DNA of 64,000 nt from Allodiplogaster sudhausi. Taxonomy: Eukaryota > Nematoda > Chromadorea > Rhabditida > Diplogasteridae. The stretch is from NCBI GenBank assembly GCA_945643635.1, contig CALZFC010000040.1:284501-348500 (forward strand), in the 5' to 3' direction. Position 1 is the first letter of the stretch, and every line of letters starts with the position of its first letter. The notes under the pieces are model-generated. The model searched no databases, was not told where the DNA came from, and saw only the letters and a program-made list of their open reading frames with translations. This document shows, piece after piece, positions 47,289 through 57,751 of this stretch. A program made the position numbers and the translations under genes.

Positions 47289-50200
47289 ATGAGCAGACAG
47301 CTGGTGCGCCTCCTCAGGAAATGGCCTCTTCCCGTTGCTTCTTCGCCCTCTCTTCTCCTGGCTTCTCACGGCGGCTATGACCTTCGTATGGAAGCTTCTA
47401 CTTCCTCCTCTTCGCTCTCTTCCGATGCCGTCCACAGACTCCGTTCCATTTGCAACGTCCTCTCTCTCACTTCCACCAACGACCAATGGGCAGTTGCTGG
47501 CAAAACGTTCAAGGTATAGCGTATTCTGCTTCTTAATGTTGTTTGCGGAGTTATTTCGTTGTGTGATATTAGATTGACTTCTCATGGTTTCAATATTTAA
47601 GGAGTTGTTTACGGATGCAGAGGCGACTGTGCGCACCGATTTGCTGATTTATCTCGCGAACAATTTTGGCATTGATCACGGCACACTCGAGAATGCAATT
47701 TCGCTCTACCAGCGAGTCAATTCAGGAGATTTTCTATCTCGAGATCTTGTCTATCATCGTTATCATATTTATTTTTGAACGGAGCTATCAGAAATGTTCC
47801 TCTTCCCTTACGAAATTGTTTCTGGATTTATTTTTAAACGAGTTGATAGCTTAGCTTTCGCATCGAATTTTTAATGGCCATGCACAGATGCCCAGTTTTG
47901 AGGCTTTACTTTTGTTGCTGTCCATTTTCTGGTGATCCGTAATGCTTGGCTTGACTCAGAATTCGAGTGCAACGAATGAAGTGAAGCGCGCGGCAACTCC
48001 CCTTTACCAACTTCTCTTCCAAGCAGTTGGCAATCGCAAGGAGGGCATCAAGACAATCTGCGACTTACGAGCTCATATACTTGTTAGTATGGAAGGGCAT
48101 ATCCATCTTTATTGAATGCAAATTATGGAACTGAATTTTAGTCCTGATACAAAATTTGTGTTATCGAGTTCTTTGCTGTTCCTTTTGCTCGAAAATGCAA
48201 ATTCTACAGAATGTACTGGAGGGCGCTGACAAGACGGAGAATAGCTTGAGACGTGTAGAAGAGACATGCCGCGAACTGTTGACAACGTGGTTCTGCCTCA
48301 GCAATCTCAAGCTCGAACGACTGACTTGGCAGTCTCCAGCCGACATTCTGCACAAGGCCCGTTAGTTACCGAAGGCTGTCTATGCAGCTGCTCTGGTTTT
48401 TAAAAGAAAGAGAAAAGTGAATTGCAATCCGTTTACTCTGATTATTGCGAACTGTTAAGTAATCTATAACTGAACGAATCCATGGTATTCTTGAAGGTAG
48501 CAAAGTACGAAGCGGTGCACCCCGTGGCCGGCCTCACTGACTTGCAGCGCCGCGTCGGCCCCTCTCGTCGTTGCTTTCTCTTCACCCACGAAGCCATGCC
48601 GAGGGAGCCTCTGGTGGTCGTCCACATCGCGCTCACTGACCAAGTCGCCGACAACATTCAGGTTTCTACGTCATTTCTCATCATAGAAAGTGTGCGTTAA
48701 TAAATTATTTCTCCAACTTTTATCTGTCTTTACTACTTTTTTATTTTTTATTTCTGTATTATTGCTTCAAGAGCGTCTAGAAAGGTGAAAAGAAGTCCAA
48801 TGCCGTACTTTTTTTCTCTTTTCAGGCAATTGTAAAGTCAGACGAGACCGATGAGAAAGCTGACCAAAGGGCTACAGCAGCAATCTACTATTCGATTTCG
48901 TCTACACAGCGAGGTAGGCAGTGCTGAAATAGGTCTGATTCATGACAGCGTTGTAACCCCCCGGCCGAAGGCCAGTGATCCTCTCTTTACCGTGCATCTT
49001 TCCCTTTGTAACCCCCCGGGCAGGCCATTTGGCCATTTGTAACCCCTCGGCTAAAGTCAAGAGGCAGGCACTATTTCAGCACCGGAGGTAGGCGGGCGTT
49101 GAATTAGGGCTTTTGTACTGGCATTAGGCAAAGTGAAGTTTTGAAGATATTTACAATTGCCTTGATGCGCAGGGTTAACCGGCATCGACCTCGGAAACCT
49201 GCTGATAAAAGGAGTTGTCCGAGAGTTGGAACGAGATCTGCCGTCAGTTCGGACTCACGCGACTCTCTCGCCCATCCCCGGATTCAGAGCTTGGCTTCTT
49301 CGCTCTCTCAGAGGCAACTCAGAATACGGTATTCCATTCATGCATTCCGACTATGTTTTCATTTGTTCAATGATCATTGTTAAGGTGACGTAATGGAAGA
49401 CTGGGTGGTCGAGGCCATGAGAGGCATTCACGGGGAGGAGATGACTGCGGCCGAGGCGAGGTCCACTCTTCTGCAATCACTCACTGCGAGTCGTCTCCAG
49501 GTTAATCATATTCCCTGAATGGAAGCGTTAGAAGAAGATTACCTGAGAAAGTAAAGCTGAATTTGACTTGAGACGGGCGCTGCCACGAACTTCCGCCAGA
49601 CTTGCGAGCAGATCATGCTGAAGATTGACCACGTCGAGCACCTCCGCGACATTCTCATGAAGATGTGTGCAATTTACTTGCTCAAGGCGAAGAAGAATGG
49701 CTACGCCGTCAATCCTGTCGGTCCGTGTATGCATTGCTTTTTTGACTTAGTGCATTAGGAATCTAGGTTCGGGGATTTTGATTTCACCTTCCCAGATCGA
49801 TTGCTACGGTTGAAACATAGTTTTTATTATACGATTTTACATTGATCCTTATAATTTCCGTAAAATCGCAAATGTTCGTGGTTCATTGTCAACACCAGGA
49901 AAGAGAGCGCTGTCATGCAGGGAAAAGGGTGTCCGAGGGTTTCGCAAAAGTGAATGGGTAAGACCTTAGAGGGCCTCGAAGAATACTGTGGGTAAGCTAA
50001 AAAAAACAATCTAATTTTTTTGAGAAAAATAAGGCGCGTAATACAAAAATGTATATTTTCGGGTCTCATGAATTGCGTGGGTAGTCTGATTCGGAACTGG
50101 TTTTTTCCCAAGTGGATGTTGCAATATTGTCCCTTCCCCGTGTCGCGAATACGCACTCGGTAGATTTGTAAAAATTATCCACCGTAGCAATCAATCTGGA

Positions 50201-50653
50201 CTGGTAAAATCAAAATCATATAGCTAATTAATAGTACAGATGCTTCCGTTGTTAGTATTATATTCAAGTAGTAAATAGTTAGTGAAATTATATGCCTTTT
50301 TTTCAGCGAACTTCCACATCCGCAATGGCGCGGAAGTCTACCGACTAAACTGGGCGGCCGACACCAGCGTGAGAGGGATGGAGCGGAGTTTCGGCATCAT
50401 GGTCAACTATAGGTGCCGTCTCTCATTTTGCAGTTGCTGTTGTGAAAACATAGCCGTTAACAGTGCTGGGAGATCGCTCTCAGACAGTCTGTTTAGACAG
50501 TATAAACAGACTGTCAGTACATACCGTAATACCAGTTAATAGGGTATTTTCCCTTGCAGATACAACTTACTTGACCTGCACAAGAACAGCGACAACTACA
50601 CGATTCAGAAGGAGATCGCTGCCGACCGACAAGTGCTTGATCTTCTGGAGTGA
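47289..50653 (+). CDS. MLYCD: Malonyl-CoA decarboxylase
   Basis: Converts malonyl-CoA to acetyl-CoA, relieving inhibition of fatty-acid import into mitochondria. The ATG at 47289 opens a basic presequence (MSRQLVRLLRKWPLP). Exons: 47289-47515, about 47602-47737, 47961-48081, 48211-48366, 48501-48661, 48827-48913, 49173-49324, 49387-49500, about 49570-49720, 50309-50413 and 50562-50653. Conserved blocks: TPLYQLLFQAVGN, TWFCLSNLKLERLTWQSP, YEAVHPVAGLTDLQRRVGP, EPLVVVHIALT, ATLSPIPGF (catalytic Ser), NPV, NFHIRNGAEVYRLNW (catalytic His) and SFGIMVNYRY. Unlike the mammalian enzyme it does not end in a peroxisomal SKL signal (it ends DLLE), so a mitochondrial-only form is likely. Two introns carry transposon remnants (48919-49084 and 49774-50217). 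Confidence 0.94.
48919..49084. mobile_element. Non-autonomous hAT-like element inserted at a 5' splice site of MLYCD
   Basis: 166-bp element with ends CAGTGCTGAAATAG and CTATTTCAGCACCG (13 of 14 complementary), flanked by perfect 8-bp duplications GAGGTAGG at 48911-48918 and 49085-49092. The preceding exon ends CGAG and the intron begins GTAGG, so the duplicated target contains the exon/intron junction. Inside, TTGTAACCCCYCGG is repeated three times. No coding capacity. Confidence 0.85.
49774..50217. mobile_element. Palindromic element in a MLYCD intron, related to the ELKS intron element
   Basis: Inverted arms begin GATTTTGATTTCACC (49774) and end with GGTAAAATCAAAATC (50217); the match continues over AGATCGATTGCTACGGT. 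The interior resembles the element at 53691-55029 (CGATTTTACATTGAT, GTAAAATCGCA and CATTGTCAACACC against CATTGTCAATGTC). No frame or clear target duplication was seen. Confidence 0.65.
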
Positions 50654-51034
50654 GAGATGACGAGTGGAAGAATGTTTAGAGAGAGAAGTTGAAACCACGC
50701 TAGTCTTTACTAGGAAACAACCAGAATTGTATGAGGAAATTTGTACTATTATTAAGTCATTAGAAATTCGCTCTTATCTTAGTGCAGCACCAATCTCCAT
50801 AATGTTTATTGTTTTATCCGACTCGATATTCTAACCAAAGAGAACTTGCTCGTTACCCTTCAGAACCTGATGTTGTGCTCATATTCGGTGTGCCATAAAC
50901 AATGAAGATACTGGAGAAATTGAAAATTAAACATTTTATTGACGGAACGCATCAATTTTCACTTTGCTGGGCGATACTTCAAAGATTCTTCTTTTCTTTT
51001 TGAATTCTGAAATTGCAGAAGTTGTGGATTGAGA
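50654..51034. other. Spacer between MLYCD and the unknown gene
   Basis: AT-rich, contains the MLYCD 3' UTR and presumably the promoter of the following + strand gene. Nothing else is recognised. Confidence 0.5.
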
Positions 51035-52041
51035 ATGTTTGATTCGCCAAATTGTGATCCGGACGATGAGAGATGCAGTGAGCAGATATTTGTGAGTTCT
51101 GCAGCTGAGGACTCAGACCATGGACTGGCGTCTGAAACAACAGACTCGGGAGCCCCAAAGGATCAGGGCGAGAGAAGTCGAGGAACAAAGCGGATCCCAT
51201 CCAACGGGAACAGTTCGCTCCGTAAGGTGGAAGGACTGAATTTTAGTTCTTTTCCATTAAGATGACCCAGACACTCTGGAGAGCAGACTTCTGCGCAGTC
51301 TTGTCAGCCATCCAGGCTTCTTCCATCTGCATGCGATGGCTTCGTCGATGGACGAGCCAGCTTGCAAGCGAACTCGAGAAGATCCTGTCTTTCCAATGCT
51401 GCCTCATCTCGATAACGGAACGAGCATTCTAGCTGCACCACCACTGGTACATTTTATCATCTGTAATCTTTCCGTTTTCACCAACTACGTTAGTAATGAA
51501 TATTAATGGTTAACATTAAGAAACACAGATCAGATTTATAAAAAAAAAACCTTTCTAGCAAGAGCTGTTAGATCAGTTCACAAGTATGCCTATCGCACCT
51601 CTCTTCACTATCCACTGGGAAAGCCGGCCTACTTCTCCCGGACTCTACAGCGAGCAGCTACTCTTCTCGGCTCGCAGGGTCTGTATTTTACAAATCCTTA
51701 TTTTCAGAACATCAGCAACACATTATTATCTCTATATTAGCCGTTATTGAAAAGAATTTCGAGGTGCTGACAGAACGAGAGATTGGGAGAAGGAGGAGAA
51801 AAAAGAAAATAAGAGGAGAGAGAAAGAGGGGGCGAGGAATTGTGTGCGAGAGAAAGAGAGAGGAGAGAGAAAGAGGGGGCGAGAAATTGTGTGCGCGAGA
51901 GAGAGAGAGAGAGACAGAGGGGGATAGAAAGTTAATTTTCAAGTCCAATTAATTTCATGCGATTAGGCCTCTTCTGAAAACGCAACGGTGGATGATATCT
52001 CTCTTTTCACGAGGACCCTAGAAGAGACTCTTGCCGCATGA
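51035..52041 (+). CDS. Small protein of unknown function
   Basis: Four exons join in phase: 51035-51220, 51262-51446, 51559-51678, 51967-52041. The product has about 188 residues. The N-terminal third is acidic and Ser-rich (MFDSPNCDPDDERCSEQIFV), probably disordered. A more ordered-looking part follows with DTLESRLLRSLVSHPGFFHL, QELLDQFTSMPIAPLFTIHW and SRPTSPGLYSEQLLF, and it ends with SLFTRTLEETLAA. No signal peptide, membrane segment or known motif is visible. Support comes from four consistent introns (the first has the strong donor CC|GTAAGG) and the absence of stops, not from similarity. Function unknown; a nuclear or regulatory adaptor is conceivable from composition only. Confidence 0.6.
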
Positions 52042-52772
52042 ACACCAGAACGGAGGTTTGTTTGAGTGTCGCTCCAAAGCATATTTTCTAGTATTTCTAG
52101 CTCTACTTGAATTAACAGAAAACTAATAAACAGGTGAACTTTTCAGAAGGGTTCTTCTCGGCGGTCTCTGCAGTCATCTACAAGAATTGAAGGAATAGTC
52201 ACCAAGTCAAATTTAATTTTAAATTATGCCAGCCCAAGTCTAGAATACTATAGATGATTAGTTAATTGCATGATGAAAACCTCCTGAAAGCACTCGGATT
52301 CGTAATAAAAACCAAACCTTTCTGAATTTCTTAAACAATTCTTATACTATATCTTTGAGATGTACTCTGTTCTGAAACATATTTTTGCTTTAAAATATCT
52401 GCACCCATCAAGAATGGTTCCATTAAAAAACTCGAGAATTTGTCCAACACACATCATAAAAATGAATATACAGATGTATATGTACAAAGACGAGAAATGA
52501 ACAAGAGAATGAAACATAATAGAACGATTCTTGTGAGAATGGTGAAGTTACAAATACCCGAATTTGCCACCGACAGACTCGCCTCCCCAATCATAAAATG
52601 CATGGTGCGAATTTGCTACAGAGGAGTAAAGGATGTTCATTTCACACATTACGGCGCGGCCCTCCGTTCACTGTTACATGCACTTGCACACCAAATTTTT
52701 CGATTATTTATAATGAGAAAACATTGGCGCTTGTCGCAGTGATAGTTCAGCTATGTTTACGCTGAGAAGTTT
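52042..52772. other. Spacer upstream of ELKS
   Basis: AT-rich region likely holding the ELKS promoter and leader. No coding region is supported. Confidence 0.5.
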
Positions 52773-55700
52773 ATGATGTGGGAAGATCGATATCCGCCTG
52801 CATATTCCGTGCCAGGACCGACTCCGTCTCGAGGCTCCACTGCGGTGCCACGTCAATTTCCACAGGATCCCCATGAAAAGCACGCTTTTCTGACAAGGTA
52901 CAGGTGTCGCATGCTGCGTCTCTCAATGCGCGCATTAACAATTATAGACAACATCGCTCAATGGACGATCCGACAGACGGTGCGTTCTCCCTCGAACAAC
53001 CGCTTAGCATAGCAACTGGACTGTCTACGGCTTCGGTGTATCGAGGGGCTCCACTCTCCAACCCTATATCAACAAACCACGCTTTTTGGACCAACCAATG
53101 CGTCTCGAGGTCGCTTCACCATTTATAGGAAAACTGAGTGGAAACTGTCAAGGTATTTCAGATTACCAAATGGCAGCATTAACTTGGAGAAGGAGTACGG
53201 CCAGCTACGACTCGACTACGAAAGCGCAATCGAGAAACTCAATCAGACCATGTACTCAATCAAGACATTTTGGAGTCCTGAGCTTAAGCGAGAGCGCCAA
53301 CTGCGGAGAGAAGAAGCAATGCGAATTGCAATGCTTGAAGAGCGTCTGGGAGGGCAGTCCGATGACACGTTAGATTTAGCTGTTTAATATGAATATCTAT
53401 ATAAATTTATTCTTTCTACAGACTCATGAAAGGAGCAGATAGAATCCTTCAACTGGAAGACACATGTAAGCGTCTTAGCGAGACATTGAAATGCAAGGAG
53501 CAACAGATCGCGGCACTGTGTATGGTATGTACATACATACATATGGCGGTCATTCTTTATATTATTCTCGCATTACTGAGCTCCTGTTCAAACAAATGTT
53601 CAGGACTCGGGAGGAGGTCGAAGAGCGCTAGAAAATGCCCTTCATTATCTCGATGAAAAAGTGAGCCCCTTCATTACTTCTGACCGTCTAAGCATAACCC
53701 GGCGGATTTTGATCGCACCTGTCCAGATCGATAGTCCAAGTCGAGAAATGATGATAACCATTTTCACTTTTTCCTAAATGGCCTCCGGTGATTTTATATT
53801 GATTTTTAAAGTTTGCATAAAATCGCAGAATTTAGTGGCTTTACCATTGTCAATGTCTGGCTTAAGCAATTAAATAGGACTGTGTGGCGCAGTGGGTTAC
53901 GTGCTCGCTTACAATTTTGAATGTCACAGGTTCGAACCCCATTCGGTTGAAATGTTTTGCTACAGGTACTAATTATTCCCATCCCAGAGGTCGAACTTCA
54001 GAAAAAAATATTTTCGCTGAAATTGATTCCAGGGAGGTTTTCAGCACGGGGAAAGCGAATATCATACTCATTTCTTTCTCTGGCTTCGCTCAACAACACT
54101 CGCAAAGTGAGCATCTTACTTCCCTAACCTTGCCTAACTTACCGTGAAAATGACCTCATGATAACAAATGAATTTGATATTCGTATTCCCCGAACCCAAA
54201 ACGCCCTTGGGATGAATTTCAATGAAAAAAGTTTTTTTTAAGTTTTCTTCTGTGGTGGGAATAGTACAATTGTACCTCCTGCAGTTTTGGAATTCAAGTT
54301 TGGAGAAGTACATACGAAAAAAATTATTCCGATGAGAGGAGAGTGCGTATACACTTAAAATTCGTGTAACAATAGCTTTCTTCTTGTCTACAAGGGCATC
54401 AGGTGTTGGAAGGTGTTTACTTCGCCCATAGTTGCGAATCCGTAATGACCTATTACGTTACATCTGCCCCAAAATGTCGAGAAAAGTTGTTCCTCCAAAA
54501 TCACCACAGGGTGGTTATTTGGTGCGGGGAACGCGAATAACAAGTTTATTTATTAATTCTGGCCTCATTTCCAGAAGTACCGTAATAGGCATATGGTTGC
54601 CACCTGGTACCAGACATGGAAGAAGACTTCATTCTGTTTTCCGAACTATTTAGGTCATTGTGGATTCGCAAACATGGGCGAAATGGACTCCTCTCATCGG
54701 AATAATTTTTTTCGTGTCTACTTCTCCAAACTTGAATTTCTAAACTGCAGCAAAAATTTCAACCGAATGGGGTTCGAACCTGCGACTTTCAAAACAGAAA
54801 GCGAGCGTGCAACCACTGCACCACGCAGGCCATTGCTTTTAGTCACAAGCTAGACACCGACAATGGCAAAATAGTTATCAGCAACCTACCACCTCAATTT
54901 ATGCAAATTTTTAAAAATCAATATAAAATCGCCGGAGGCCATTTAGGAAAAAGTGAAAATGGTTATCATCATTTCTCGACTTGGACTATCGATCTGGACA
55001 GGTGCGATCAAAATCCGCCGGTTTATGCTTAGATGGTTCCCTTGTAAGTCTTTACTTGTAGTCCGAGAGAATAATCGAGCTTGAAGAAGAGTTAGTGCAG
55101 CTTCGGGCTGCCCGTTCAGCAAAACCACGGGATTTCACTGAAAAAGGAGCAACTGGGCACGAATTTGTCAGCTTTCATTGCCTTACAATTAGAATTTCAC
55201 TGATTGCTTGTTATTCTAAGCATTACCTTTCCATACTTAGATTACACTGCGTATGAAGTTAGAGCGATCTGAGATCGAACTCAGTGAGCGAAACGCTGAG
55301 TTGTCGACCTGTCAGACAAGGTTACTCTCACTTTCAGTAATATTCACCGAATAGTTCTTGTAATGTTTCAAGAAAATGCATACATCCTTCCCAGGCTTCG
55401 CAATGCACAGGATGAACTTAAAGAACAACGAGCTCAATTCCAACTTATAAAGGAAGCACTATCTGCAAAGGAACAACAATGTACGCTTCTACAAGGAGAT
55501 GTCAGTAGATTCTTCATACTCCACATGAGGAGGATGGAACGAAGCTTGAATTATATGCAGGTGGAAGCCCTGCGATCAAAGCTGGAGCTTAGGCATCGTG
55601 CCCTAGAGCAGAAAGAGTCCCGAATAGAGCAAGTGCATAAGGAGCTCGCAGACGTGCGGAAGGAGGCTGCGGATAGGCTGGAAAACGTGAGCGCAGTATA

Positions 55701-57275
55701 CTAGACAGCAAACACATTATCCAACTTCCAGCTTCGAAATTCCGAGCAACGCAGCAACCAACTGCTTGGGCGACTCGAGATTACAGAAGGCAACCTAAGA
55801 GAAAAGGAGAACGAGCTGGAGAGGGCGCGCAATCGTCTATCAGCACAACCAGATGCACAAAAAGAACGGGAGTTTTTGGCAAAAATAGATTCTATGGAGA
55901 GAGAAAAGAATCGACTGGAACGTGCAATCGAGGAAATCAGGCTATCAGCTGATAAACAACACAAACAACAACTTGAGACATATCAGGCAGAGGTTATTAA
56001 TGTATTTAGCTTCTCTTTATAATTATGTACAGAGTAGTTTATTTTAAGTTATAAATTAATATAATACAATAGATCTCTCTGACAGGTATCAAGACTGCGC
56101 ACATCTGTCGAAACATTGGAGAAGGAGCTATCGGATAGAGATATCCTCCTTGAGTCTCAAAATGAAAAGATAGGCGACATGGGAAGGGAACTGGCAACGG
56201 CGGATAAAGAACGGCGTTCGGCTATGACTGATAAAGGAGCTGAAGAGCTTCGGAAAGAGGTAGCGATTGCTGCTTTATTTGTGCCTATTGTGATATTGAA
56301 TGCCAGCATGCAACCCCTCTTCTCGAGCTCGAAGCAGCGCGAGGTGAAGTGGAGAAGCTGCTCCGTATGCTACACATGCTCGAGAAGGAAAATGCAGCAA
56401 TCAACAGCAAGTACAAGCAGCTCTTGAGCAGCAGTGAAGATGGCAGGAAGCGAGCAGAATCAGAGGCCATTGGAACCACCGGCACTCTGTTCGGCGCAAG
56501 TAGCGCGCAGCAAAGGTAAGACGTACTCAATTCAAGATCACGTCAAGGATTCTTCACCCTTTCAGAATTCAACAACTTGAAGAAGCACTCGCTGAGTCGG
56601 TTAGCATAACTGCAGAACGAGAAGTGCTTTTGTCTCAGCAGAAACAGCAGCTACAACAGGGTGGAAACCAAGCAAGTTTGAACAATATTTTATATCTACG
56701 TTGTTCGTCCATAGAGTAATGGTAGCAAGTACAGTTGGCTGAGGCCCGGAGAGAAGTGCACGATTTACGCGCTCGTCTCTCTCAAGTAGCAGGAGAAGAC
56801 TACGAGGCCATGTTGGCAAATATTGAAGCCGAACGGAAGCAACATCTACAGCAGCTCTTCGCACTAAAGTATCTTTCCGTCATTACTATCGCTATAATAT
56901 GTATGATTACCTTGACTTGATTACCTCAGACAAGAAGCACTTCTTGCTGCGATCGCTGAGAAGGAGGCGCATATCTCTCTCTTGGAACGAGGGAATGCGC
57001 CATCTCAACAAATTGAAGCAGTGCGACGAGAAAGAGAGGCGCTGCTGCGCCGTCTTCAACAGGAGAGCGAGCGGCGCAACTTTGTCATCCAGTCTTCGAA
57101 GGCGACCATCCCCAAGCAGCGACTGCCCCGCTCCGCGACTTCCACTAGTGATCAGCAAGGTCACACAACAGCTGCTGCTAGTGCTGCGCAGGTCTACTCT
57201 CCCAATATTCCTCCTCGTGCGCAGTCTGCTCCTTTGCACCCAAGAACTGAGGATGACGATGGGATTTGGGCTTAG
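52773..57275 (+). CDS. ELKS/ERC/CAST (Bruchpilot-type) presynaptic active-zone coiled-coil protein
   Basis: Scaffold of the presynaptic active zone and of Rab6 vesicle capture sites. About 15 exons from ATG 52773: 52773-52897, 52949-53114, 53162-53367, 53422-53525, about 53604-53659, 55063-55165, 55241-55321, 55396-55500, 55561-55686, 55732-55992, 56087-56260, 56309-56516, 56567-56670, 56730-56869, 56931-57275. The family signature is TMYSIKTFWSPELKRERQLR near residue 125. Most of the remainder is heptad-rich coiled coil (ALSAKEQQCTLLQGD, SELDRDILLES-like repeats). The C-terminus is DDDGIWA, the conserved PDZ ligand that binds RIM in other animals. Roughly 700 residues, shorter than mammalian ERC1/2 but with both ends conserved. 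The intron at 53660-55062 carries a 1.3-kb palindromic element. Confidence 0.93.
53880..53950 (+). repeat. tRNA-derived SINE-like segment (forward copy)
   Basis: Carries an A box (TGGCGCAGTGG) and a B box (GGTTCGAACCC) at tRNA-like spacing, followed by ATTCGGTTGAAAT rather than an acceptor stem. The tRNA fold is not closed, so this is a tRNA-derived repeat head, not a tRNA gene. Confidence 0.65.
54759..54832 (-). repeat. tRNA-derived SINE-like segment (reverse copy)
   Basis: Reverse complement of the forward copy with differences: A box TGGTGCAGTGG, B box GGTTCGAACCC, the same following ATTCGGTTGAAAT. The copy 53880-53950 and this one face each other inside the ELKS intron element. Confidence 0.65.
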
Positions 57276-57751
57276 CTGTGTCGTAATGGATAGGTTATAT
57301 CAGCACCTACTATAGCATATTATTTCAATCTCGTTTCTTTCAACCTGCCGACCTGTACATGTCAAGCTTAACAGCCACAAGAAGTGCAATCTAGTCTACA
57401 TAATATTCAATCAAGGAATCGTGCATTATTGTGTAACTATATAATTGCTATATGATTGACATTAATCCATTCCTGTTGTTCACTTGTTCATTTGTGCATG
57501 CTCCATTTCTAAAATCATCTACTTTGTAAGCTCAATTTATTTTGCATTGAAACTACGCAGGCGTATTCTAATTGTTTCACCATACGCAAGCGTCCCCGTA
57601 ATAATACTCTATACCACACTCTCGGTGCTCCTTGTAGCACGCCAATCTCAGCTTCCTCTCAGAAACTTGTCACATTCCACGCTGCCATTTCATCGTACTT
57701 TATCATCATTCTAGGAAGTCACTACACATCTGTTGTGAATAAAAGTATTCT
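57276..57751. other. Convergent 3' spacer ELKS/HSCB
   Basis: AT-rich, holds both 3' UTRs. No gene is seen. Confidence 0.5.

Larger units (their letters stand above)
53691..55029. mobile_element. 1.3-kb palindromic Tc1/mariner-like element in an ELKS intron
   Basis: Near-identical inverted arms of about 145 bp: AGCATAACCCGGCGGATTTT at 53691 and its complement ending at 55029, continuing through CCTGTCCAGATCGATAGTCC. TA flanks both ends (53689-53690, 55030-55031). The interior holds one forward and one reverse tRNA-derived segment and repeated pieces reading ATTATTCCGATGAGAGGAG. No transposase frame. It looks like a foldback element that acquired a short interspersed repeat, or a tail-to-tail pair. 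Confidence 0.7.

Noticed and set aside
48355..48510. GC-AG intron in MLYCD
   Set aside because: A canonical solution exists: donor CCC|GTTAGT with acceptor GGTAG|CA keeps phase and gives LHKAPKYEAVHPV.
53880..53950. tRNA gene
   Set aside because: A and B boxes are present, but the acceptor stem does not close and an inverted diverged copy lies nearby; it is a tRNA-derived repeat.
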